A model generated the notes under the pieces. That model had not been told where the DNA came from, searched no databases, and saw only the letters and a program-made list of their open reading frames with translations. From Thermogemmatispora carboxidivorans (lineage in GTDB: Bacteria; Chloroflexota; Ktedonobacteria; Ktedonobacterales; Ktedonobacteraceae), in assembly GCF_000702505.1 (NCBI RefSeq), contig NZ_JNIM01000001.1, positions 4,216,001 through 4,280,000 of the forward strand: a DNA stretch of 64,000 bases, in the 5' to 3' direction. The translations under genes and the position numbers were made by a program. Position 1 is the first letter of the stretch, and each line of letters begins with the position of its first letter. Of this stretch, positions 1-8,861 are shown in pieces.

Positions 1-141
1 ACAAGGTCCACTACCAACACAACTCACGACCCGGCCAGGACGAGAGCAGAGCAGGAGCGGGAAGAGAGAAGGGGAAGCGAGCCTCCTGCTCGCTCACGTC
101 TGAGGGCTTTCCCAGACCAGAAAGGAAGAAGGACACCATCG

Positions 142-1152
142 ATGTACACCCCCATCGCGAGCGAGAACCAGATCGGCCAGTTGGAGCGCCTCACGGTTGA
201 GAACGCCATCGAGGTTGAAGGTCTGGTCAAGCGTTATAAAAAGGCTCAGCGCAACGCCGTCGACGGCGTCAGCTTCCGTGTTCCCGCCGGCAGCCTTTTC
301 GCCCTGCTCGGGCCGAACGGAGCCGGCAAGACCACCGTCATCTCTATCCTGACCACGACCCTCAGCCCGACCGCGGGCCAGGTGCGCATTGCCGGCTACG
401 ACCTGGAGCAAGAGGCCCCTCACATCCGGCGCCAGATCGGCATCGTCTTCCAGAAACCCAGCCTGGACCAGAACCTGACCGCCGAAGAGAACGTCCGCCT
501 GCATGTGGCCCTGTACGGTCTCTACCCCTATCGCCCGGCCTTTCGCCTCATGCCCGCCGCCTACCGCCAGCAGGTCGAGGCCCTGGCCGAGCTGCTCGAC
601 ATCAGCGAGAGCCTTTTCAAGCCCGTCAAGACCTTCTCGGGCGGCATGAAGCGCAAGCTAGAGATCCTGCGTGGCCTGCTCCATCAGCCCGCCGTTCTCT
701 TCCTTGATGAGCCAACGACCGGGCTGGACCCCGAGAGCCGTCATAGCCTGTGGGACTACCTGCGGCGCGTGCGCGCCACAGGGCGCACGACCATTTTTCT
801 GACGACCCACTACCTCGAAGAAGTCGAAGAGGCCGATGCGGTCTGCATCATGAGCCGCGGCAAGATTGCGGCCTCGGGCACGCCCTCCCAGCTCAAGGCC
901 AGCCTGACGCAGGCCCGCCTCCTGCTGGATGCGCCCGAACGGGCCCGCCTGCGCCAGGAGCTGCAGCAGCTTGGGTTTCCCTTCTCTGAGACCGGGACCG
1001 CCTTCGAGCTGCCCATCGCCGGCCCCGACGTCCAGCGCCTCCTCAAGCGCCTGGAGACGCCGCTCAGCCTGGTGCAGACGCACGCCCCCAGCCTGGAGGA
1101 AGCCTACTTACAGATCATTGGTCAGCAGACTCTGGACAGTGAGGAGGAATAA
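142..1152 (+). CDS. ABC-2 type exporter, ATP-binding subunit (DrrA/CcmA-like)
   Basis: ATPase subunit of a drug or lipid exporter, expected at the inner face of the membrane and powering the permease encoded 6 bp downstream. A Walker A motif (GPNGAGKTT) lies near residue 57, the signature is SGGMKRKLEI and Walker B is LFLDEPTTGLD, followed by the H-loop TTHY. The C-terminal 90 residues form the usual DrrA-type extension. The start is supported by an AAGGAAGAAGG site about 9 bases upstream. At 336 residues the length is normal for the family. The substrate cannot be read from sequence. The preceding 141 bases hold only a 7-bp hairpin (76-94), perhaps the end of an upstream unit. Confidence 0.93.
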   Translation: MYTPIASENQIGQLERLTVENAIEVEGLVKRYKKAQRNAVDGVSFRVPAGSLFALLGPNGAGKTTVISILTTTLSPTAGQVRIAGYDLEQEAPHIRRQIGIVFQKPSLDQNLTAEENVRLHVALYGLYPYRPAFRLMPAAYRQQVEALAELLDISESLFKPVKTFSGGMKRKLEILRGLLHQPAVLFLDEPTTGLDPESRHSLWDYLRRVRATGRTTIFLTTHYLEEVEEADAVCIMSRGKIAASGTPSQLKASLTQARLLLDAPERARLRQELQQLGFPFSETGTAFELPIAGPDVQRLLKRLETPLSLVQTHAPSLEEAYLQIIGQQTLDSEEE

Positions 1153-1158
1153 AACAGC

Positions 1159-2061
1159 ATGGCAACGCTTTCCCCCCAATCGTCTTCTACGCCGAGCGTG
1201 GCCCCAGCCACGGAAGTCAGCCAACACGACGAGCTGCTGCATCGCATCCTGGAGACGCAGTCGGCCCAGCGCCCCCTGAACCAGACCTGGAACGCCATCG
1301 TAACCATCGCCGCCCGCGAGATCATGCGCTACCGGCGAGATAGGGCTTTTCTCGTCTTCTCAGTCATCATGCCCATCCTGCTCGTTCTGGGCCTGGAGGG
1401 GCCGCTGCAGAGCAACTTTGGTCAGGCCGTTGGCTACAGCCTGGTGGCCTTCGCCATCACCGGCATCCTGGCCATGACCCTCTATGAGCACACCCTGCAA
1501 GGCCTCCTCTCGCTGCTGGAGGACCGCGAGAACGACTTCACGCAGGAGCTCCTGATCGCTCCCGTCTCACGCTACGCCCTGATCGTCGGCAAGATCCTGG
1601 GGGCCTCGGTAGTCGCTCTGCTGCAGGGTGTACTCGTCCTGCTCCTGGGCATCTTCTTCTTCCACTTCCCAATCTCGCCCTCGGGCCTGACCCTGCTGGT
1701 GCCCGTGGCACTGCTGACCTGCTTCTCAGGTGGAGCCCTGGGCCTCCTCCTGCTCTCGCTCTTCAACAGCCAGCGCAGTGCCAACCAGGCCATTCCTCTG
1801 CTACTCTTCCCACAGTTCTTTCTGGCAGGCATCTTTATTCCCATGCGTAATCTGCCCTGGTACCTGGACCTGCTCTCGAAGATCACCCCGCTGCGCTACT
1901 CCGTCGACTTGCTACGCAACGTCGTCTACAGTGGGCAGCCCGAGTATAGCAAAGTCGTACTGGAGGGGCCAGCGATCAACCTGGTGGTCGTCTGCGCCCT
2001 GACGCTGCTCTGCCTGGTGGTGGGCACCATCCTCTTTGTGCGCAGCGAGCGCGAGCGCTAG
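1159..2061 (+). CDS. ABC-2 type exporter, permease subunit (DrrB-like)
   Basis: Membrane partner of the ATPase immediately upstream. A cytoplasmic N-terminal segment of about 60 residues precedes an ABC-2 membrane domain with about six hydrophobic helices. These start with the stretch around AFLVFSVIMPILLVLG and end with a helix just before the terminal RSERER. A GAGGAATAA stretch at the end of the ATPase gene provides its ribosome site, so the two are surely co-transcribed and probably translationally coupled. Family knowledge suggests export of a hydrophobic compound; no substrate can be assigned. Confidence 0.9.
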   Translation: MATLSPQSSSTPSVAPATEVSQHDELLHRILETQSAQRPLNQTWNAIVTIAAREIMRYRRDRAFLVFSVIMPILLVLGLEGPLQSNFGQAVGYSLVAFAITGILAMTLYEHTLQGLLSLLEDRENDFTQELLIAPVSRYALIVGKILGASVVALLQGVLVLLLGIFFFHFPISPSGLTLLVPVALLTCFSGGALGLLLLSLFNSQRSANQAIPLLLFPQFFLAGIFIPMRNLPWYLDLLSKITPLRYSVDLLRNVVYSGQPEYSKVVLEGPAINLVVVCALTLLCLVVGTILFVRSERER

Positions 2062-2120
2062 CCCGAGCTGGCGCGAGAGCAATCAAGCAAGTAAGCAAGC
2101 AAGGGAAGAGGAAAGCAGCT

Positions 2121-2162
2121 CCTGGCGCTCCCGCGCCTGGAAGCGGGCCGGGGAGCGCCAGG
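2121..2162. terminator. Strong hairpin between convergent genes
   Basis: A perfect 12-bp inverted repeat (CCTGGCGCTCCC at 2121-2132, its complement at 2151-2162) with an 18-base loop lies between the convergent exporter operon and the minus-strand signalling operon. There is no clean T tract on the plus side; the minus side runs into a pyrimidine-rich stretch. It probably serves as a bidirectional terminator. Confidence 0.55.
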
Positions 2163-2170
2163 GCCAGCGG

Positions 2171-2737
2171 CTAAAACAGAGCCGGCGGGCAAGTCTGGAG
2201 GTGCTCCGTAAACAGATAGACATCGATGGTCACGGTAGCCTGATCCTGGCCCAGCGTATAGAGCGGATCGTAGAAGGAGGTGCAGGTAAACGCAAAGCGC
2301 TCCTGGCGGCCCATTTCGGCGAGCAGGCCCATCACCTTGCGCGAGACATCCAGCGCCGTTCCGATGGCGTCCACGGTGGGAGCGCCATCGTAGACGATGA
2401 CCAGGCCGGCGGTGCGTCCGCGCAGGAAGCCCTGAGCGCGCACCTGCCTCTTGAGCGAGGCGATGGCTCCGGCATCGTTGGACAGCAGGCCGTTGGCATC
2501 GACGTTCACCGTAAAGCGGTGATGGTGCAGTTCGAGGCGCGGCAGCACCGTCGGTGTCGGCGTGCTCAGATGCGGCGTAGGGGTTGGCGTCGGCGTCGGC
2601 GTCGTCGGGGGCGGGAGGCGCGCATAGCTATTGGCGGCCAGAAAGATCACCGCCAGGCCGAGCAGCAAATCGGCAAAAAGCCAGCCGGCCAGCAAAGTGC
2701 TCTCGCGCACGCGGGGAGGACGCTGAAAGCTGGACAT
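2171..2737 (-). CDS. Small membrane protein, MotB/ZorB/OmpA-like architecture
   Basis: Last gene of the eight-gene minus-strand signalling operon. The 188-residue product has one N-terminal membrane helix (about residues 15-38) that carries a Trp-Leu-Phe-Ala-Asp start (W19, D23). A Pro-Thr repeat linker (about 43-62) follows, then a soluble alpha/beta domain of about 120 residues. An acidic residue early in a single N-terminal helix, followed by a linker and an OmpA-like region, is the plan of MotB, ZorB and related stator subunits. The stretch around residues 125-145 (ALDVSRKVMGLLAEMG) resembles the helix of OmpA-like domains. The gene starts 35 bases after the two-TM coiled-coil gene, its likely partner. 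Assignment is by architecture only; family identity is not certain. Confidence 0.5.
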   Translation of the reverse strand: MSSFQRPPRVRESTLLAGWLFADLLLGLAVIFLAANSYARLPPPTTPTPTPTPTPHLSTPTPTVLPRLELHHHRFTVNVDANGLLSNDAGAIASLKRQVRAQGFLRGRTAGLVIVYDGAPTVDAIGTALDVSRKVMGLLAEMGRQERFAFTCTSFYDPLYTLGQDQATVTIDVYLFTEHLQTCPPALF

Positions 2738-2772
2738 CGTTGAATACTCCTCTCAGCTCGGCATCGCTTCGC

Positions 2773-4290
2773 TCAGGGCTGTCTCCCACTGGCTTCGGAC
2801 TGCGGCCTCACAACGGGCGCCAGAGTGCGGAAAGCGCTAGCCACCTCGGCGACCAAGGCCGCCGTCTGCTGCAGCTCGCTGGCTCCCTGGCGCAAGGTCT
2901 GCACAGCCTCGCTCAGACTGCCGGGGGAGCCAGGAGCAGGCAGGCGCCCGTCCTGGATGGCTGCCGCCTGCAGGCGCAGCGTATCCTGCATATCGACGGC
3001 AATGCTGCGCAGGTAGATGGCTCCCTGGCCCAGAGCGTCAATGGCGTCGTGGAGATTCGTCAGGGCCTCGCCCAGCCGCAGGGCCAGCACCTCCTGCGCC
3101 TGGCGTTCCTGGGAGAGTGCGCTCAGGAAGCCCTGCCAGGTCTGGGCGGTGCTCTCCAGGCTGGTGGCCAGGCTGGCCAATTGACCTACCGCCAGATCGA
3201 GGGCATCGATGCTGTTCATCAGCCGCTGCCAGCCTTGAGCCAGTGGCTCCAGTGAGGTCGAGACCCTCTGGAGCCGGTCGTTGGCGTCGACGAACTCCTC
3301 AAGCAGGCGCTCATGACGCTTCTCCAGGCTCTGCACTGGCCCGGCGACCCCCTGGAGACCCTGGGCGATGGTCAGCGTGGCCTCCTGCAGGGTCCTGGCG
3401 GCTCCTTGCAGCTCGCTGGCCAGCCGCCCGCTCCCGTCGAGCAGATCAGCCAGGTGCTCAAGCAGCTTCTGGCCAAGATCAAACTGCTGGGCGAAGCGCT
3501 GGTTGATGCCCTCGACGGAGCGCGCCAGCTCCTCGGCCACCGCTTTAAAGCGGTCGCTGGCCTCAGAGAAGTTCTGTCCGATGCGCGCCGCCAGACGATC
3601 AAAGGTAGCGAGCACGGTATCGGCCATCTGTTCGATGCGCAGGGCCACGTCGGCCAGATTCTCGCCCGGCGCCAGGGCCATGCGCTGGTTGCGCAGCGCT
3701 AAGGTCGCCTCGCTGACGGCGTGGACGAGTCGGCGCTCAAAGAGCCTCACCTCCTGCTCGCGCTGCTCCTCCCCGCGGCGCTCCAGCAGCAGCGCCCAAA
3801 GGGTCAGCAGGAAGACAATCAGCAGCAGCGAGGCGTCAAACAGGCCGACATTGCTCAGGCGCCAGATGGCGGCCAGACGATCATCAAACCCTTGTTGCCA
3901 GAGATAGAGGAAGGACTGCGCCGCATCGGGGGGGCAGAGACTGCGCTGCTGCAGACAAGGCTTCAGGAAGGCCTGGTAGGCCGCGCTGGCCTGGGCAATG
4001 CCCAACCAGGTGACCATGATCGGCAGAAAGATCAGCACATTGCGCGCGCCTTCTACCAGGCGGAAGAGGAGTCGTTTCGGCTGCCGCTGCTCACGATAGG
4101 CGGCGACAATCAGGTCGGGCGCCAGATAGGCGCGCAGGTCCAGACCAGTCCAGGCCATCCCCGTCCTCTGACCGGAGCCAGAGAGCACCGCCTGCACCTG
4201 CGCCAGACGCTCGGCCCCCGCCTCGTCAAAGATCCTGACCTCTTGCTCCAGGTGCTCTAGCTCGTCCTGGATCTTCTGTATGCTCAGCAT
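2773..4290 (-). CDS. Two-TM protein with long coiled-coil tail, possible ZorA/MotA-like partner
   Basis: 505 residues. The first 80 are soluble. Hydrophobic helices lie at about 85-104 (VLIFLPIMVTWLGIAQAS) and about 150-172 (LFDASLLLIVFLLTLWALLL), separated by a short Cys-containing loop. The remaining 330 residues are almost all helical heptad-like sequence rich in Leu, Ala, Gln and Glu. ZorA proteins combine a MotA-like membrane part with a long cytoplasmic helical tail, and the next gene looks MotB/ZorB-like, so the pair may form an ion-driven membrane complex. Only two clear TM segments are present, fewer than in MotA, so a simpler membrane-anchored coiled-coil scaffold is an alternative. 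A ribosome site AGAGGAT lies just upstream of the chosen ATG. Confidence 0.45.
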   Translation of the reverse strand: MLSIQKIQDELEHLEQEVRIFDEAGAERLAQVQAVLSGSGQRTGMAWTGLDLRAYLAPDLIVAAYREQRQPKRLLFRLVEGARNVLIFLPIMVTWLGIAQASAAYQAFLKPCLQQRSLCPPDAAQSFLYLWQQGFDDRLAAIWRLSNVGLFDASLLLIVFLLTLWALLLERRGEEQREQEVRLFERRLVHAVSEATLALRNQRMALAPGENLADVALRIEQMADTVLATFDRLAARIGQNFSEASDRFKAVAEELARSVEGINQRFAQQFDLGQKLLEHLADLLDGSGRLASELQGAARTLQEATLTIAQGLQGVAGPVQSLEKRHERLLEEFVDANDRLQRVSTSLEPLAQGWQRLMNSIDALDLAVGQLASLATSLESTAQTWQGFLSALSQERQAQEVLALRLGEALTNLHDAIDALGQGAIYLRSIAVDMQDTLRLQAAAIQDGRLPAPGSPGSLSEAVQTLRQGASELQQTAALVAEVASAFRTLAPVVRPQSEASGRQP

Positions 4291-4401
4291 GCTTATCCTC
4301 TAATAAAAATCAAACATAACATCATAAAAATGGAGATGCAGAATATAATCGTTATTGCATTTATGATATGCATGATAGAAGATGTCGGGGATCGTTGGCC
4401 T
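4291..4401 (-). promoter_or_regulatory. AT-rich spacer, probable internal promoter region
   Basis: This 111-base gap between the GAP1-like gene and the coiled-coil gene is strikingly AT-rich against its surroundings. It contains short inverted repeats around TGCAT/ATGCA (4357-4373). It is a likely internal promoter or control site for the two membrane genes, but no clear -35/-10 pair could be fixed. Confidence 0.3.
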
Positions 4402-7323
4402 TCAGCGACGCGGACGCAGACCGCGCCGCCCGAGCCAGGGCAGGCCACGCAGGCGAGCGCCTTGCTTGGGAAAACCCTCGGGTTTCAGCTTCTCCAGGGC
4501 AGGCTGCTGCCCCCGTGGCTTCTTTGGCTCTGGTTTCAGGTGCTTGAGCTTCAATTTATTGGCTATTTCCTTAAGCAGTGCTGCATAGCCCTGATCATCA
4601 AGCGCCTGTCGCAGGTAGCCAAGGGCCTTTTCCAGCTCTGGCCTGGTCTGGCGCTGCTCGAGGGCCTCCGCGACCCGCAGCCAGCTCCAGGCCAGCAGGA
4701 TCAGGGAATCCGGCAGCGCAGCTTTGGGAGCGACCAGTGTCCTGAGCAGGCCTCTCGTCTTGGGCTGTCTCAGCCGTTCTGGCGTCAGGCTCAGCAGATA
4801 GAGATGGGTCAGGTGGGTCAACTCCCAACAGCGGGCGTAGTCGGGGCGAGCGAGATAGATGGGGCCATACTGCTCCAGCAGCCAGGCGCCTTCTTCAGCG
4901 GTCAGCGCACTGCAGGTCAGCAGCACCTGCAGATCAAGGGGATCAGGCTGATGTTGCAGCCACGCTTGCAGTAGCTGCAGCTTCTCATCGAAGGGAAGCG
5001 AAGCAACTGCCTTGCGATAGAAGACGACGCCGGGGCGAGTGCGCAGGAAGAAGAGATCGCCCTGCTGGGCGCCCGTTTTGATGAGGGAAAGCACGGCCCT
5101 GGTCTCCGTCGCTGGCCACACAAGAAGCAGCCGTTCACGCAGAGAGTTCGAGGCCTGGGCAAAGAGGAGCGTCACAAGCTCCTCTCTCTCAGCAGCGATC
5201 GACGTGAGGCAGAGCAGAGTAAAGAAGCGCAAACACAGCTCTTCCAGGGCCGGCAGGCGCATCTGCAGATAGACTGGCGCGTAGTAGCGTAGTTGCTGGC
5301 TATAGCTGCGCAGAAGCTCGCGGCGATAGTTTGCGGCAACGCGCCCCTGCTCCAGAGCGCTCAGCTCTCGCAGCAAGGCTGAGCCGTCAAGCAGCTCCTC
5401 CATCTCGTTCTCGGTGGGCGGCGGACTGAGCTGGCAACAGCGGGTCAGCAGCTCGAAGGCCGGAGCCGCTTGATCTCTCAGCAAGACAACCGCCAGGCGC
5501 AGAGCGACATCGCGGCTCCCCGCGTCCTCTGCCTGGCCCAGGAGCTGGAGCAGCCATTGCCAGTCTCGCTCTCGGAGCGGCAGCGGCGCCCCACCGGCGG
5601 GCCGCAGCAGCTTCTCCAGCACGCTCAGCAAGAGGCGTAAGCGCATCTCACGCCAAGCGGGCGGCAGGTCCAGCGATAGGAGCGAGCGGCAGGTCTCCCA
5701 GTTCTGATATCCCTGCAGGAGCCTGTCCACCACCTCGCGGTAGTGTTCCGCCTCGCTGCTGGTCAGGGTGGAAGCAGCACAGTCGAGGACCTTGCTACAG
5801 CGGTCTGGCCTCGCCAGCAGGACAGGATAGGCCGCGGGATCATCGAGCAAGGCCCTGACGGCCTCCTTTAGCAGCTCGCGCCCGGCCCCCAGGGAAGCGA
5901 GCGTTAGCAGGAGACGCACGCGAGCCGCGGCAGAGAGTCTGGCCCCTTGCCATAGCCTGCGCACCTCGTTTTCAAAGAGCACCAGGGAGTGATCGAGCCG
6001 TCGCTGCTCCAGCCGTAGCCGCGCAAGCCGGCTCAGGTCTGGCAGCACGCGGTCGAGCAGCGCTTCGCCCTGCTGGTCATCGCAGAGCCGTGCCAGAATC
6101 TGGCGGCGCACCATGAGCTGAGACAAATCCTCGGGGTAGCGGCTGATAATCTCGACGACCTGCTCAGGCCCCAGGCTGCTCTGATTGCTGCGCCAGCGCT
6201 GGTACTCGCGGAGGAAGCCATCGATCGTGCTGGCCCCTCCCTCAAGATCGCGATGAAGCTGCTCGATGAAGCTGAGGTCGCCCCCGCGGAAGGCCGCACA
6301 GGCCAGCTCCACAAAATCCCGGACCTCGGGCCATTCGCGAGGCGACGAATGCAGACCGGTAAAGAGATTGAAGGCCCAGGCGCCGCGATAGAAGCCTTCA
6401 CTGACGAAGGTCGCGGCATGCTGTGGCAAGGCCGGGCAGGTGGCTACCAGCGCGAATGTGCGCCGGATGAGGCGCGAGCTGCTCAAATCGCCGCTCTCCT
6501 CGTAGGTGCTGAAGGTCAGCCGGGGGCGCAACACAGGCGGCAGGAGCCGCGCCAGGGCCCAGACCAGCCAGGCCGCCTGATCGGGAGTGGCGACCAGGCA
6601 AATGGGAGGAATGCCCGTCTCGCTCTGGTGCTCGCTGGCCAGGGCCTCCCTGCCGCCGCCCCTGATCTGCGAAGAGGTTTTTTCCGCCTCACGCTGAGCC
6701 TGCAGGCTATCGCTGCGCTCCTGCTGATCGAAGAAGGCCAGCAGCAATAGGGGCAAGAACTCCAGCGCAGCGCTGCGCTCGCTCTCGCTGAGCTGGAAAA
6801 AGTCCGGTCCGCGCGGCACAGCCTCGGGCCGCCAGGCCCGTTCCCAGCGCTTGCGCAGGCGCAGCTCCAGCTCCTCGCGCGGGATGGGAGGGAGCATGAC
6901 CCCATGCCCGGGGTCGTCGCTGGTACGCCAGAGCAAGGCATCCTGATAACGCCAGAAGCAAATCGCACGGTCGGGGCCAAAGGTGGGTTCCAAGCCGGCC
7001 AGCAGATGCACAAAATAGTTCCCGGGGCGCCCGGCGCCGTCGCGCCCCGCGTAAACCTTGTGCAGTAATAGGCACTCGTTGCCGCTCTTGACCAGCGCCA
7101 GCGTCCGCGGCGCCTCCTCGACCGCCAGGCTGGTCACATTAGCATCGGCAGGTAGCTGATAGCGAAGATAGGGCTGCACCTGCTCCAGACGCCCCTCACT
7201 CTGCAACGCCGGCGAGCAGGCCCGCACGCGATAGCCAGCGGCGAGTGAGCTTTCCAGGCCACGCTCAGACCAGGTATACCAGAGCTGCTCAATCTGCTGT
7301 GAATTGGCTGCTTGATCGTTCAT
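4402..7323 (-). CDS. GTPase-associated protein 1 (GAP1)-like large protein
   Basis: About 970 residues, nearly all helical, with no catalytic motif that I recognise. The N-terminal region (first 130 residues from the chosen start) contains the pattern YTWSERGLE... followed by a Phe-Val-His-Leu-Leu stretch and FWRYQDALLWRTSDD. I recognise this as the N-terminal domain type found in GTPase-associated protein 1. The next gene upstream encodes exactly the GTPase type with which GAP1 proteins occur. The Met at 7323 was chosen because GGAGGA lies 7 bases before it; a longer reading to 7383 lacks such a site. Function inferred from family context: a partner or regulator of the GTPase in a conflict or stress-signalling complex. 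Confidence 0.65.
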   Translation of the reverse strand: MNDQAANSQQIEQLWYTWSERGLESSLAAGYRVRACSPALQSEGRLEQVQPYLRYQLPADANVTSLAVEEAPRTLALVKSGNECLLLHKVYAGRDGAGRPGNYFVHLLAGLEPTFGPDRAICFWRYQDALLWRTSDDPGHGVMLPPIPREELELRLRKRWERAWRPEAVPRGPDFFQLSESERSAALEFLPLLLLAFFDQQERSDSLQAQREAEKTSSQIRGGGREALASEHQSETGIPPICLVATPDQAAWLVWALARLLPPVLRPRLTFSTYEESGDLSSSRLIRRTFALVATCPALPQHAATFVSEGFYRGAWAFNLFTGLHSSPREWPEVRDFVELACAAFRGGDLSFIEQLHRDLEGGASTIDGFLREYQRWRSNQSSLGPEQVVEIISRYPEDLSQLMVRRQILARLCDDQQGEALLDRVLPDLSRLARLRLEQRRLDHSLVLFENEVRRLWQGARLSAAARVRLLLTLASLGAGRELLKEAVRALLDDPAAYPVLLARPDRCSKVLDCAASTLTSSEAEHYREVVDRLLQGYQNWETCRSLLSLDLPPAWREMRLRLLLSVLEKLLRPAGGAPLPLRERDWQWLLQLLGQAEDAGSRDVALRLAVVLLRDQAAPAFELLTRCCQLSPPPTENEMEELLDGSALLRELSALEQGRVAANYRRELLRSYSQQLRYYAPVYLQMRLPALEELCLRFFTLLCLTSIAAEREELVTLLFAQASNSLRERLLLVWPATETRAVLSLIKTGAQQGDLFFLRTRPGVVFYRKAVASLPFDEKLQLLQAWLQHQPDPLDLQVLLTCSALTAEEGAWLLEQYGPIYLARPDYARCWELTHLTHLYLLSLTPERLRQPKTRGLLRTLVAPKAALPDSLILLAWSWLRVAEALEQRQTRPELEKALGYLRQALDDQGYAALLKEIANKLKLKHLKPEPKKPRGQQPALEKLKPEGFPKQGARLRGLPWLGRRGLRPRR

Positions 7324-7439
7324 CATCCGCTCCTCCGTGCTTGATAGAACGGCGCTGCCGTTCCTGTCGGCCCACCCGCCCACTGCGCTCCCCCTCTCAC
7401 CACCCCCTCAGCTTCCCTCACCGCCTGCAGGCAGGCAGT

Positions 7440-8756
7440 TCAGGGCTGCGCCCGCCGCTGAGAGAGTTGCCAGGCTTGAGCTGACGGAGCTCCGGCCAGG
7501 AGAGCCTGGCCCCCGTGCGCTGGCGCCGCGGCTGCGGAAGTGGGCCGGGCCGGGAGCAGGCGGAGCTCGTGTAGCACCCAAAGAAAAGGATCAAGACAAC
7601 GCCAGGGATTGATCGCCGGAATGCCCCCCTGCTCGTCTGGGGTATAGCCAATAGCCGAGACCGCCGTGTAGCACACAGGGTCAAAGAGCTGCCCCCGATA
7701 AAACTCGACGGCCTCCACGAAGCGCCCAAGGTCATATTCATAGAGCAGTTGCCGCACTTCCTGATCAACGCTGGTCAGATCGGTCAGATCGAGGCCGCCG
7801 CGGTAATCCGGCTGACGCCTGAGAAAGCTAAATTGCTGGCCAAGAGGCCGCAGCTTTTTGAGCAGGTCCGCTTTAGAAAGCGCGATCGCCAGGGGCCGCG
7901 GACGCCGCACGCCGGACTGAGCCAGCGGGAGGACTATTTTGCCGAAACTATCGAGCGGATGCCCCAGGGCCAGACTATGGCCATAGCGAAAATGGGGATC
8001 GCTCGGGAGGCTGGCGCGCATCGCGGGAACAGCTACCGGATCAAGCATGAAGATTATGGCGTCCGCGTTGAGCACATAGGGAGCATAGCGGACCTGCCTG
8101 GCCTGGATGACATAATCTTCTCCAGAGGTATCATAGATGACAAGATTAAAGCGCACCGGGGGCAGGTCCGGCTCCAGACGAATGGCAATCTCGTAAATGA
8201 TCGGCTGGTGAGTCATCTCAATTGCGCGCGGCGTCCCCCGCGGCACCACCTTATCAACAAAGAGCGGCTTCCCGTAGTCGCGCTCGTAGCGCTCGCGAGC
8301 CTCGGGCGTCAGGCAATGGCAGCGGAATCGCAGATGACTGGGAATAAAGGCCGCCTCCTCCAGAAGGTGCAGGAGCACGGCAATGTACACGCTCTTGCCG
8401 GAGCTGACATCACCAATGATGGCGATCGTTACCTGGCGCGTGCGCTCAATATTGTACGGCAAGGGATATTGACAGTGCGAGCAGATGCGCACCGCCTGCC
8501 GCCTGACAAACCATTCACTCTGCAGCGACGTGGGGAAGAGAATAGAGAAGACGCGCCGGAGGCCAGACGGCTCCTGCTGCAGCGGGACGAGCGTAGGGAG
8601 TGCCTGCAGATCAGGAAGGCTGACAATGGCACAGGCTCCAGGATAGATGCGCTCGCAGCACGAGGGACAGATGGCGACACGTCCGCGATAGAGCAGGGAG
8701 GTCAGTTTCTCCCAGAGAAAGCTGATTGCAGCGATCAGAATCTGCCTCAAGCTCAT
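7440..8756 (-). CDS. Zinc-ribbon TRAFAC-like GTPase (double-GTPase/DO-GTPase type)
   Basis: The N-terminus has a hydrophobic helix, then cysteine pairs CPSC...C and CSHC (about residues 30-90) that suggest a zinc ribbon. A GTPase core follows with P-loop GDVSSGKS, a switch II-like YDTSGED and a base-recognition motif SKADLL in place of NKxD. It lacks the features of translation GTPases. These traits match the family defined as double-GTPase in systems with GAP1 proteins. The Met at 8756 is preferred over 8777 because GGGAG lies 10 bases upstream. It sits between the GAP1-like gene and the long kinase gene in the same operon. GTP-driven switching or assembly is inferred. Confidence 0.7.
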   Translation of the reverse strand: MSLRQILIAAISFLWEKLTSLLYRGRVAICPSCCERIYPGACAIVSLPDLQALPTLVPLQQEPSGLRRVFSILFPTSLQSEWFVRRQAVRICSHCQYPLPYNIERTRQVTIAIIGDVSSGKSVYIAVLLHLLEEAAFIPSHLRFRCHCLTPEARERYERDYGKPLFVDKVVPRGTPRAIEMTHQPIIYEIAIRLEPDLPPVRFNLVIYDTSGEDYVIQARQVRYAPYVLNADAIIFMLDPVAVPAMRASLPSDPHFRYGHSLALGHPLDSFGKIVLPLAQSGVRRPRPLAIALSKADLLKKLRPLGQQFSFLRRQPDYRGGLDLTDLTSVDQEVRQLLYEYDLGRFVEAVEFYRGQLFDPVCYTAVSAIGYTPDEQGGIPAINPWRCLDPFLWVLHELRLLPARPTSAAAAPAHGGQALLAGAPSAQAWQLSQRRAQP

Positions 8757-8861
8757 ATGATGGGTGCTCCCTCGCATAGAATGGGCTGGCTCCAGTCAGG
8801 CCAGGTCAGGCCCGCCCAGGCGTAGCCGGGAGGGACGGAGGGCCTGCACTCCGCCCCGTCA

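Noticed and set aside
2036..2743. 235-codon plus-strand frame over the MotB/ZorB-like gene
   Set aside because: The translation is Arg/Gln-rich without features; the opposite frame has a membrane helix, a Pro-Thr linker and operon context.
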